A stretch of 9,234 nt of DNA from Desulfobacteraceae bacterium (GTDB lineage Bacteria; Desulfobacterota; Desulfobacteria; Desulfobacterales; Desulfosarcinaceae): positions 1 to 9,234 of the forward strand of contig JALVQM010000455.1 of the NCBI GenBank assembly GCA_027025615.1, in the 5' to 3' direction. A program made the translations under genes and the position numbers. Under the pieces are notes generated by a model. The model saw only the letters and a list, made by a program, of their open reading frames with translations, did no database searches and had not been told where the DNA came from. Below, piece by piece: positions 1-5,977 of this stretch. Within the stretch, counting starts at the first letter, position 1. The number at the start of each line of letters is the position of its first letter.

Positions 1-98
1 GTTATTCCAGAGACGAACAGTTTGATGTTCTGCATACAAAATGGAAGCTGGAGGATGGAAGCCAAGACGGAAAACTTACCGGTAAAGATCTGGGGTAA
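1..98 (+). CDS. C-terminal end of an unknown protein (partial)
   Basis: From base 3 a plus-strand frame stays open for 31 codons and stops at the TAA at 96-98. The encoded tail is hydrophilic and highly charged and ends in GKLTGKDLG. It stops just before a large hairpin, as expected for the end of a gene. The other plus frames either stop early or run on through the hairpin, so this frame is the most likely one. The start and nearly all of the gene lie outside the window and no family can be named. It would be convergent with ald. The call rests on frame and position only. Confidence 0.4.
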   Translation, partial: YSRDEQFDVLHTKWKLEDGSQDGKLTGKDLG

Positions 99-105
99 AT
101 CGTGT

Positions 106-147
106 TTTGAACCGGGGGTGGCGGGGAAACACCGCCCCCGGTTCAAA
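106..147. terminator. GC-rich hairpin between convergent genes, likely bidirectional terminator
   Basis: The arms TTTGAACCGGGGG (106-118) and CCCCCGGTTCAAA (135-147) are perfect complements over 13 bp. Pairing can extend inward by about three more pairs, one of them a wobble. It lies between the stop of the left-edge gene (98) and the stop of ald (186), where a shared terminator is expected. Neither side has a clear run of T, so it is not a textbook intrinsic terminator. It may work as a strong pause or Rho-assisted site, or as a 3' end stabiliser. Confidence 0.55.
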
Positions 148-185
148 TCAGGTAAGGAAGGCAGGGAAAAGTTCTTAACAGACTG

Positions 186-1298
186 TTAAAGCAGAGTGTC
201 AGCCGCAACATATTCCAAACCGAAAGCGTCGGCCACGGCTTTGTAAGTTATCTTGCCGTCTACCACGTTCAGGCCCAGCTTGATCTCCTGGTTTGACTGG
301 CAGGCAGCCTTCCAGCCCTTGTCAGCCAACTCCACAGCATAGGGCAAAGTGGCGTTGGTCAGGGCCATGGTTGATGTCTTGGCCACTGCGCCGGGCATGT
401 TGGCCACGCAATAATGGACGATGCCATCCACCACGTAGATCGGATCGGCATGGGTGGTGGGTTTGGACGTCTCGAAGCATCCCCCCTGGTCGATGGCCAC
501 ATCGACTAAAACCGTTCCAGGGCGCATGGCTTTGAGCATTTCCCTGGTTATCAGCTTGGGTGCCTTGGCCCCGGGGATCAGGACCGCACCGATTACCACG
601 TCGGCCTCCTTTATCAACTCCCTGATACTGGCGGGTGAAGACATCAGCAAAAAACAATTTTTAGGCATAACGTCGGAAAGATACCGTAACCTGCTGAGGC
701 TCTTGTCCAACAGGTAAACCTTGGCCCCCAGGCCACAGGCCATCTTGGCGGCGTTGGTACCCACGACTCCACCGCCGATAACCACCACGGTTCCGGGATC
801 GACCCCAGGCACTCCACCCAGCAGAACTCCATGGCCTCCCTGGGCCATTTCAAGATATTTGGCCCCCTGCTGGGTAGCCATACGGCCGGCAACTTCGCTC
901 ATGGGGGTCAACAGCGGAAGGCTGCCGTCGGCCTTCTGGATGGTCTCGTAGGCAATACATACCGCTTTGCTTGAAATCAACCCGCGGGTCAATTTTTCAG
1001 AGGCGGCAAGATGCAGGTAAGTAAAAACAACCTGCCCGGGACGAATCAAATCGTATTCCTGGGGCAGAGGTTCTTTAACATGCATTACCATCTCGGCCCG
1101 TTCGTAAATCTCTTTCGCGGAAGCAACCAGCTCCGCCCCGGCCTCCTTGTATTGCTGGTCGGCAAATCCACTGCCCTTACCAGCGTTTTTCTCAACCAGT
1201 ACATTATGACCATGTTCACACATGACCTCAACCCCGGCCGGAGTCATGGAAACCCGGTTTTCTTCTGCCTTTATTTCTTTCAGTATTCCTACGATCAT
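186..1298 (-). CDS. ald: Alanine dehydrogenase (NAD-dependent)
   Basis: This enzyme reversibly oxidises L-alanine to pyruvate and ammonium using NAD+ in the cytoplasm. The product is 370 residues, the usual family length. The N-terminal substrate domain opens with the typical VGILKEIKAEENRVSMTP block. The residues known to bind substrate or act in catalysis in characterised alanine dehydrogenases are at their expected positions: R15, K75 (MHVKEP), H96 (YLHLA) and D270 (VAIDQGG). The Rossmann domain has GGGVVG at 175-180 and D198, which favours NAD over NADP. The start is supported by AGGAGG (1306-1311 on this strand) seven bases upstream. It is transcribed in the same direction as the TyrR-like activator located 450 bases upstream. 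The gap contains a sigma-54 promoter candidate, so alanine catabolism is probably induced by that activator. The gene looks intact, with no missing key residue. Confidence 0.97.
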   Translation of the reverse strand: MIVGILKEIKAEENRVSMTPAGVEVMCEHGHNVLVEKNAGKGSGFADQQYKEAGAELVASAKEIYERAEMVMHVKEPLPQEYDLIRPGQVVFTYLHLAASEKLTRGLISSKAVCIAYETIQKADGSLPLLTPMSEVAGRMATQQGAKYLEMAQGGHGVLLGGVPGVDPGTVVVIGGGVVGTNAAKMACGLGAKVYLLDKSLSRLRYLSDVMPKNCFLLMSSPASIRELIKEADVVIGAVLIPGAKAPKLITREMLKAMRPGTVLVDVAIDQGGCFETSKPTTHADPIYVVDGIVHYCVANMPGAVAKTSTMALTNATLPYAVELADKGWKAACQSNQEIKLGLNVVDGKITYKAVADAFGLEYVAADTLL

Positions 1299-1305
1299 GA
1301 TTTTT

Positions 1306-1311
1306 CCTCCT
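1306..1311 (-). promoter_or_regulatory. Ribosome binding site of ald
   Basis: The minus strand reads AGGAGG here, seven bases before the ATG at 1298-1296. It is a full-consensus Shine-Dalgarno site and fixes the ald start. Confidence 0.9.
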
Positions 1312-1447
1312 GGCTATCACATTTTTCAGGGACCTGGACCCAACCAAGGCTTACCAATAAACCCGCAATTAATGTCCAGCCTTCAGCACTGCCGGGTTGA
1401 TAATAAACCAGCTTATGCTTATTGACAGGCTGAAATAAATATTTCCT

Positions 1448-1463
1448 TGCAATTTCCGGGCCT
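1448..1463 (-). promoter_or_regulatory. Candidate sigma-54 (-24/-12) promoter of ald
   Basis: Read on the minus strand, the sequence is AGGCCCGGAAATTGCA. Against the RpoN consensus TGGCACG-N4-TTGCW, 10 of 12 fixed positions match. The GG (1462-1461) and GC (1450-1449) are exactly 10 bases apart, as required. Transcription would start near 1436, leaving a leader of roughly 140 bases before ald. The gene just upstream encodes an activator with a GAFTGA loop, which is needed to open such promoters. This is a match by eye; start-site mapping would be decisive. Confidence 0.6.
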
Positions 1464-1515
1464 CTTTGAAGTATGCAACCACCGGGAAAGCAAAATCGCC
1501 ATAATTAACCGAATA

Positions 1516-1580
1516 ATCAGCAGGTTATCATCAAGAACACGGAACAACTTCCAGGACGGATTTGTTTCATCAACAGGTTA
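1516..1580. repeat. Two-copy 12-base direct repeat, candidate activator sites upstream of ald
   Basis: ATCAGCAGGTTA (1516-1527) recurs as ATCAACAGGTTA (1569-1580). The copies differ at one base and are offset by 53 bases, close to five helical turns, so they face the same side of the DNA. They lie about 55 to 117 bases upstream of the ald -24 element, the usual distance for enhancer sites of sigma-54 activators. The second copy contains a small dyad, AAC-AG-GTT. The TyrR-like protein is the obvious candidate binder, by inference only. Confidence 0.4.
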
Positions 1581-1590
1581 AATTTGGCGT

Positions 1591-1616
1591 TTGGCAATAT
1601 TTCCAACCACCGTTGG
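1591..1616. repeat. Overlapping inverted repeats in the ald upstream region
   Basis: TTGGCAATATTTCCAA (1591-1606) is a 16-base dyad with one mismatched pair. It overlaps a second dyad, CCAAC-CACC-GTTGG (1603-1616). They lie about 130 to 150 bases upstream of the ald -24 element and 130 bases downstream of the activator's stop codon. They could be a further operator or a weak 3' hairpin of the activator gene; the sequence does not decide. Confidence 0.35.
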
Positions 1617-1748
1617 CTTCTGCTCAACCCGCCACCAAAGGGAAAAGGCAGGAGATAAATTTGAATTTTGTCAGCTTTACAGCGGTTTTGCCTTGTTAAT
1701 TGCGTATTTTGATCCGAATCAAGAACGGTCATTAATATTACCACTGGT

Positions 1749-3341
1749 CTATTTTCTTGCCACACTAAGATTGTAGCGCTGTATTTTATTCAACAAGGTG
1801 GTATGGCTGATACCAAGCCGTCTGGCTGCCTGGCGGATACTGCCGGCTTTGTTGAGGGCATGGATGAGAATTTTCTTTTCGTAGACAGCCATCAGGTCCC
1901 GCAAGCCCTTTCCTTCCAAATTAAAATTGTTTTCCCCACGGCCCGAGCGGTTACGGGACGCCAGTTCAAAACTGAAAAGGATGCTGTCCTGGCCTATGGG
2001 CCCTGATGGCGCAAGGATTGCTGCCCTTTCGATTACGTTTTTCAGTTCCCTGACATTGCCCGGCCAGGCATGGGCCATCAGTTTTTCCAGAGCCGCCGTC
2101 GAAATTGGACCGAGATCTTTTTTCAAACGGCTCCCAAGCTGAAAAAGGAAATGATCCGCCAGCACCTTGATATCTTCCGGCCTGCGTCGAAGGGGTGGAA
2201 TATGAATAGGCAGCACATTGATGCGATAGTACAGATCTTCCCGGAAAAGTTTTTCTTCCACGAGGCGTTCCAGGTTCCGATTGGTGGCGGTAATCACACG
2301 GGCGTCGATGGGGATTTCAGCGGCACCCCCGATACGGCGCACTTTTTTTTCCTGGATAAGACGCAGAATCTTGGCCTGGACTTTTAGTGACATGTCTGCG
2401 ATTTCGTCCAGGAAGACGCTTCCTCCCTGGGCAATTTCAAACAACCCCGGCTTGCCACGCCGGCTGGCCCCGGTAAAAGCTCCACCCACGTATCCGAACA
2501 GCTCGCTTTCCAGTAATGATTCGGGCAGGGCGGCACAATTTATCGGCACAAACGGCCCCTTGCGCCGACTTTCGAAATGGATCGCCCGGGCAAATAATTC
2601 CTTGCCGGTGCCACTTTCTCCTCTAATAGAAACCACTGATTCGGTGTCGGCAATCTTCTGGGCAATAGAAATAACCTCCCTGATCCCCAGGCTCTTGCCG
2701 ACTATATCCGAAAAGGTGATCTGCCCAGGTTCTGACACTGCCTGGACCAGGGCCTCGATTTCCTGCATGTCTTTCATTATTTCCACCGCACCCACCATTC
2801 GTCCGGCCGAATCCCGGATGGGTTTGCAGGTAGCCAAATACTGAAAACGGCCCCTGGCGGAAATATTGTTGACTTTGCGACTGATATGTTCCCTGGCTGC
2901 AAGGCAATCATCCAGACTCTGGTCGGCAAGTTCCAGGTCTTTCAGTTCCATACCAACCACCTGCCGGTCGGCCAGGCCCAGAATTTTGCGGGCAACGCGA
3001 TTAACGGTTGTAACCACGCCCTTTTCGTTTACCGAGAGGATACCGTCACTGACACTGTCCAGGACAACACGGTAACTCTTTTCACGGGTTTCCTGGGGCA
3101 GGGTATGAACCGGCGCCAGAGAGAGGCAACCGGCAAGTTGCCGTACCGCCGAAAACACTTTGGCAGAATCATCCAGCGTTCCCTGGTGCTCGACTTCCAG
3201 ATAAACATAGGCCCGGTCACCTTTCTTCTGGACTTCCATTGAAACAATGTTGAGTCGTCTTGAAGCCAGGATGGCCGCCACATCGGCCACAATACCAAGC
3301 CGATCCTGGAACACGATTTCCAATTTTAGATTTGTCTGCAT
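1749..3341 (-). CDS. Sigma-54-dependent transcriptional activator, ACT-PAS-AAA+-HTH (TyrR-like)
   Basis: This is a cytoplasmic DNA-binding activator of 530 residues. An ACT domain (about 5-75) is likely to bind an amino acid. A PAS domain follows (about 90-190, with LDSVSDGILSVNEKG). The AAA+ domain (about 208-440) has Walker A GESGTGKE (241-248), the sigma-54 contact loop GAFTGA (287-292), Walker B VFLDE (309-313) and arginine-finger candidates in FREDLYYR (366-373). The C-terminal helix-turn-helix (about 498-525) contains SHTTLLNK, resembling the TyrR HTH. Because GAFTGA is intact, it should drive RpoN promoters, unlike E. coli TyrR, which lacks that loop and uses sigma-70. There is no receiver domain, so control is by ligand and not by phosphorylation. 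The gene lies upstream of ald in the same orientation, making ald the likely target. The start fits the beginning of the ACT domain, but the upstream GGGGGG is a weak ribosome site. It is not PhhR or TyrR by any proof here. Confidence 0.93.
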   Translation of the reverse strand: MQTNLKLEIVFQDRLGIVADVAAILASRRLNIVSMEVQKKGDRAYVYLEVEHQGTLDDSAKVFSAVRQLAGCLSLAPVHTLPQETREKSYRVVLDSVSDGILSVNEKGVVTTVNRVARKILGLADRQVVGMELKDLELADQSLDDCLAAREHISRKVNNISARGRFQYLATCKPIRDSAGRMVGAVEIMKDMQEIEALVQAVSEPGQITFSDIVGKSLGIREVISIAQKIADTESVVSIRGESGTGKELFARAIHFESRRKGPFVPINCAALPESLLESELFGYVGGAFTGASRRGKPGLFEIAQGGSVFLDEIADMSLKVQAKILRLIQEKKVRRIGGAAEIPIDARVITATNRNLERLVEEKLFREDLYYRINVLPIHIPPLRRRPEDIKVLADHFLFQLGSRLKKDLGPISTAALEKLMAHAWPGNVRELKNVIERAAILAPSGPIGQDSILFSFELASRNRSGRGENNFNLEGKGLRDLMAVYEKKILIHALNKAGSIRQAARRLGISHTTLLNKIQRYNLSVARK

Positions 3342-3402
3342 TTACCCCCCGGTCTGCGGCAACTGCTACCAGCAAAACATAAAAGCAGCATGAAAACAAG
3401 TT

Positions 3403-3432
3403 ATTATGGGATCGCTGCCGTCATGCTGTCAT
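3403..3432 (-). promoter_or_regulatory. Candidate sigma-70 promoter of the TyrR-like gene
   Basis: On the minus strand there is a -35-like ATGACA (3432-3427), an 18-base spacer and a -10-like CATAAT (3408-3403). Each hexamer matches consensus at 5 of 6 positions. Transcription would begin near 3396, about 55 bases before the start codon. It is placed by eye. Confidence 0.45.
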
Positions 3433-3528
3433 TGTTGATTCCGGCAACCCCTAAGGCAGTCACCAGGGTCGATTCCAGCCAAAAAACACCTGCCCGGAAT
3501 TTGCGCTTACAATCCGGCCAAACCGCTC

Positions 3529-3556
3529 TTGACAACAAAAAGACCATGATTATTTT
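3529..3556 (+). promoter_or_regulatory. Candidate sigma-70 promoter of groESL
   Basis: A perfect -35 TTGACA (3529-3534) is followed after 16 bases by TATTTT (3551-3556), which matches 4 of 6 of the -10 consensus. The start would be near 3563, giving a leader of about 210 bases before groES that contains the inverted repeat at 3650-3692. No CIRCE operator and no clear heat-shock sigma-32 pair is visible. Confidence 0.4.
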
Positions 3557-3649
3557 TCTGCCGAATTTACAGGAGCAACAGCCAGTGGGCCATCTTTTTA
3601 TTTAAATCCTGGATGGTTAAGGCGGGCCTTTGCTTGTAGATGCGTTCTT

Positions 3650-3692
3650 TTCCCGGACCAGGGTCGTCAGAACCCGCTTTTCAGTCCGGGAA
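3650..3692 (+). promoter_or_regulatory. Inverted repeat / nested hairpin in the presumed groES leader
   Basis: TTCCCGGAC (3650-3658) and GTCCGGGAA (3684-3692) are perfect 9-base complements. A second short pair, GGGT (3661-3664) with ACCC (3672-3675), nests inside. The element ends 84 bases before the groES start. No T run follows, so it is not a clear terminator. It could be a leader RNA structure controlling groESL, or the dyad operator of an unknown repressor. The function is unknown. Confidence 0.45.
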
Positions 3693-3762
3693 CCCTTAAT
3701 AAAACAATTTAATTTGGACACGGCGCTGCCAGCAATGACAGTATGCCGCAAATAGTATTTAT

Positions 3763-3770
3763 GGAGGTGA
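3763..3770 (+). promoter_or_regulatory. Ribosome binding site of groES
   Basis: GGAGGTGA lies six bases before the ATG at 3777. It is an extended match to the 16S rRNA tail and fixes the start. Confidence 0.9.
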
Positions 3771-3776
3771 AATCAA

Positions 3777-4064
3777 ATGAAAATCAGACCGTTAAACGAC
3801 AGGGTCCTTGTAGTCCGGGTCGAAGAGGAACAAAAAACCGCCGGTGGAATTATCATTCCCGATACGGCCAAGGAAAAACCCCAGGAAGGCAAAGTGGTAT
3901 CCGTTGGCCCGGGCAAACTGGGTGAAGATGGCAAGCGTTCACCTGTAGCGGTCAAGGAAGGTGACCGGGTGTTGTTTTCCAAGTATGCCGGCACCGAAAT
4001 AAAAATCGATGGTGTCGAACATGTATTCATGCGTGAAGACGACATCCTGGGAGTCCTGGAATAA
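3777..4064 (+). CDS. groES: Co-chaperonin GroES (Hsp10)
   Basis: GroES forms the seven-subunit lid that closes the GroEL chamber during ATP-driven protein folding in the cytoplasm. The product has 95 residues, the normal bacterial length. It opens with the family signature MKIRPLNDRVLV. The mobile loop (about 17-33) contains GGIIIPD (23-29), whose hydrophobic tip docks into GroEL. The roof hairpin region (GPGKLGEDGKR, about 44-54) and the C-terminal FMREDDILGVLE are typical. groEL begins 43 bases downstream with its own strong ribosome site, the standard groESL order. The usual CIRCE operator of the HrcA repressor is not visible upstream. A different inverted repeat lies there instead, so heat control may differ from the common scheme. 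Confidence 0.98.
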   Translation: MKIRPLNDRVLVVRVEEEQKTAGGIIIPDTAKEKPQEGKVVSVGPGKLGEDGKRSPVAVKEGDRVLFSKYAGTEIKIDGVEHVFMREDDILGVLE

Positions 4065-4090
4065 GCAGAAACAAACAGCGGCAATAACCC

Positions 4091-4099
4091 AAAGGAGGT
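4091..4099 (+). promoter_or_regulatory. Ribosome binding site of groEL
   Basis: AAAGGAGGT, a full-consensus site, lies eight bases before the ATG at 4108. It is consistent with very high GroEL translation. Confidence 0.9.
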
Positions 4100-4107
4100 A
4101 AACAACC

Positions 4108-5736
4108 ATGCCAGCCAAAATGATAGCTTTCGGATCCGAAGCAAGGCAGAAGATGCTCAAGGGTTTGAACACCCTGGCCGATGCTGTCAAAGTGACTTTG
4201 GGCCCCAAGGGCAACAACGTCGTACTTGAAAAAACCTTTGGCTCACCAACCGTGACCAAGGATGGAGTGACCGTGGCCAAAGAGATCGAGCTGGAAGGCA
4301 AGTTTGAAAACATGGGCGCCCAGATGGTCAAGGAAGTTGCCAGCAAGACCAGCGACATGGCCGGCGACGGCACCACAACAGCTACGGTCCTGGCCCAGGC
4401 AATTTTCAATGAAGGCCAGAAACTGGTAGCTGCAGGCGCCAGCCCCATGGCCATCAAACGCGGCATCGACAAAGGTGTCGAAGCTGTTGTCAAGCAACTG
4501 AGGAAAATGGCTCAACCTACCAAAGATAAAAATGAAATTTCCCAGGTAGGTGCCATTTCAGCCAACAACGATGAGACCGTGGGCAAACTGATTTCCGACG
4601 CCATGGAAAAAGTCGGTAAAGAAGGCGTGATCACCGTAGAAGAGGCCAAGGGTATGGAGACCACCCTGGAAGTGGTCGAAGGCATGCAGTTCGACCGCGG
4701 ATATCTCTCACCCCACTTCGTAACAGACGCCGAGAAAATGGAAGTAGTCCTGGAAGAGCCTTACATCCTGCTCAATGAAAAGAAAATCTCCAGTATGCAC
4801 GACATGGTTCCCCTGCTGGAGCAAGTTGCCAAAAGTGGCAAGCCCCTGTTGGTAATCGCCGAAGACGTTGAAGGTGAGGCCCTGGCAACTCTGATCATCA
4901 ACAAACTGCGCGGCACCCTCAAGGTGGCGGCAGTCAAGGCCCCGGGCTTTGGTGACCGCCGCAAGGCCATGCTCCAGGACATCGCCATCCTGACCGGCGG
5001 CCAGGTGGTTTCCGAAGATTTGGGCATCAAGCTGGAAAATGTCACCATCAATGACCTGGGCCGATGCAAAACCGTCAAGATCGATAAAGACAACACCACT
5101 ATCATTGACGGAGACGGCAGCCGGGATGCCTTGGAAGGCAGGATGAAACAGATCCGTGCCGAGATTGAGGAAACCACTTCCGACTACGATCGCGAAAAGC
5201 TCCAGGAGCGCCTTGCCAAGCTGGTAGGTGGTGTAGCCGTAATCAACATCGGAGCTGCTACTGAAACCGAAATGAAGGAAAAGAAAGCCAGGGTGGAAGA
5301 CGCTCTCAATGCAACCCGTGCAGCGGTTGAAGAAGGAATAGTTCCCGGCGGCGGTGTAGCCCTGGTGCGCTGCATTGATGCCCTTGACAAGACCCAGGCC
5401 AAGGGCGAAGAAAAAGTCGGCATTCAAATCCTCAAACGTGCCATGGAAGAACCCCTGCGTCAGATCGCCGCCAATGCCGGCCTGGAAGGTTCGGTTATCC
5501 TCAACAAGGTCAAGGAAGGCAAGGACGACTACGGCTTCAATGCTGCAACCGGTAAATTTGAAAACCTGGTGGAAGCCGGTGTTATCGACCCGGCAAAGGT
5601 AGTCCGTTACGCCATCCAGAATGCGGCTTCTGTCGCCGGCCTGATGCTGACCACCGAAGCCATGATCACCGAGAAACCGGAAAAAAAGAAAGCGTCCCCT
5701 GAGGCCATGGCTCCGGACATGGACGACATGTATTAA
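4108..5736 (+). CDS. groEL: Chaperonin GroEL (Hsp60)
   Basis: GroEL is the 14-subunit folding chamber that works with GroES. The product has 542 residues, close to the E. coli length of 548. ATP-site landmarks fall at E. coli numbering: LGPKG (31-35), D52 in TKDGVTV, GDGTTT (86-91) with D87, D398 in ARVEDALNATRAA, and GGG (414-416). The central block KVAAVKAPGFGDRRKAML is the usual apical-domain signature. The oddity is the C-terminus: the flexible Gly-Gly-Met tail that projects into the cavity in most GroELs is absent. It is replaced by a charged tail with KPEKKK and ending APDMDDMY. The gene follows groES by 43 bases in one operon and is followed by a strong hairpin at 5753-5787. The window shows no second chaperonin copy. 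Confidence 0.99.
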   Translation: MPAKMIAFGSEARQKMLKGLNTLADAVKVTLGPKGNNVVLEKTFGSPTVTKDGVTVAKEIELEGKFENMGAQMVKEVASKTSDMAGDGTTTATVLAQAIFNEGQKLVAAGASPMAIKRGIDKGVEAVVKQLRKMAQPTKDKNEISQVGAISANNDETVGKLISDAMEKVGKEGVITVEEAKGMETTLEVVEGMQFDRGYLSPHFVTDAEKMEVVLEEPYILLNEKKISSMHDMVPLLEQVAKSGKPLLVIAEDVEGEALATLIINKLRGTLKVAAVKAPGFGDRRKAMLQDIAILTGGQVVSEDLGIKLENVTINDLGRCKTVKIDKDNTTIIDGDGSRDALEGRMKQIRAEIEETTSDYDREKLQERLAKLVGGVAVINIGAATETEMKEKKARVEDALNATRAAVEEGIVPGGGVALVRCIDALDKTQAKGEEKVGIQILKRAMEEPLRQIAANAGLEGSVILNKVKEGKDDYGFNAATGKFENLVEAGVIDPAKVVRYAIQNAASVAGLMLTTEAMITEKPEKKKASPEAMAPDMDDMY

Positions 5737-5752
5737 CAGACACTCTTTTTCC

Positions 5753-5787
5753 TGCCGGCCGGGAGTACCCTTGCATCCCGGCCGGCA
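5753..5787 (+). terminator. Hairpin after groEL, likely terminator
   Basis: TGCCGGCCGGGA (5753-5764) and TCCCGGCCGGCA (5776-5787) form a perfect 12-bp stem with an 11-base loop, starting 17 bases after the groEL stop. The stem is very GC-rich, but there is no T run after it, so termination may need help, or the structure may protect the 3' end. The arm sequence TCCCGGCCGGC occurs again at 5844-5854. Confidence 0.65.
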
Positions 5788-5965
5788 CAACCATTGCGGC
5801 TCCCCACTCGTCAAGCCGACCCGCCTGCATTTCAAAACCGCCCTCCCGGCCGGCTGTTGGATTCTCCCATCTACACAAAGTTGTCTGTCATTACTGCATG
5901 GACTGGTGCCTGGAGCGGAATTGTGTTAATTGATAACCATCATCGATAAAATCCCATCGAAAAAA

Positions 5966-5970
5966 CGGAG
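5966..5970 (+). promoter_or_regulatory. Ribosome binding site deciding the kinase start
   Basis: CGGAG ends seven bases before the ATG at 5978. The alternative upstream in-frame start, TTG at 5930, has no comparable site and would add 16 polar residues before the first membrane segment. The ATG is preferred. Confidence 0.75.
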
Positions 5971-5977
5971 TAAAAAT

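Noticed and set aside
1517..1765. Minus-strand 82-codon frame overlapping the end of the TyrR-like gene
   Set aside because: No ribosome site and no recognisable protein features. It covers the repeats upstream of ald and overlaps a secure gene in another frame.
3390..3605. Plus-strand 71-codon frame with a signal-peptide-like beginning (MKTSYYGIAAVMLSLL)
   Set aside because: It has no ribosome site, covers both candidate sigma-70 promoters in the divergent gap, and its later part has no recognisable pattern. It is more likely a regulatory region than a gene.
3715..3730. Sigma-54-like TGG-N9-CTGC match upstream of groES
   Set aside because: About half of the consensus matches; the -24 block lacks the GCA part and no activator site is evident. 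A sigma-70 start is preferred.
5760..5775. Sigma-54-like GG-N10-GC match (CGGGAGTACCCTTGCA) after groEL
   Set aside because: Only about 8 of 12 positions match and it lies inside the terminator hairpin, so chance is the likelier explanation.
4708..5835. Long 375-codon frame antisense to groEL
   Set aside because: It is a shadow of the strongly biased groEL codons; it resembles no protein and runs through the groEL terminator hairpin.
5930..5977. Upstream TTG start extending the histidine kinase by 16 residues
   Set aside because: No ribosome site at 5930, while the ATG at 5978 has CGGAG at good spacing and leads straight into the first membrane segment.
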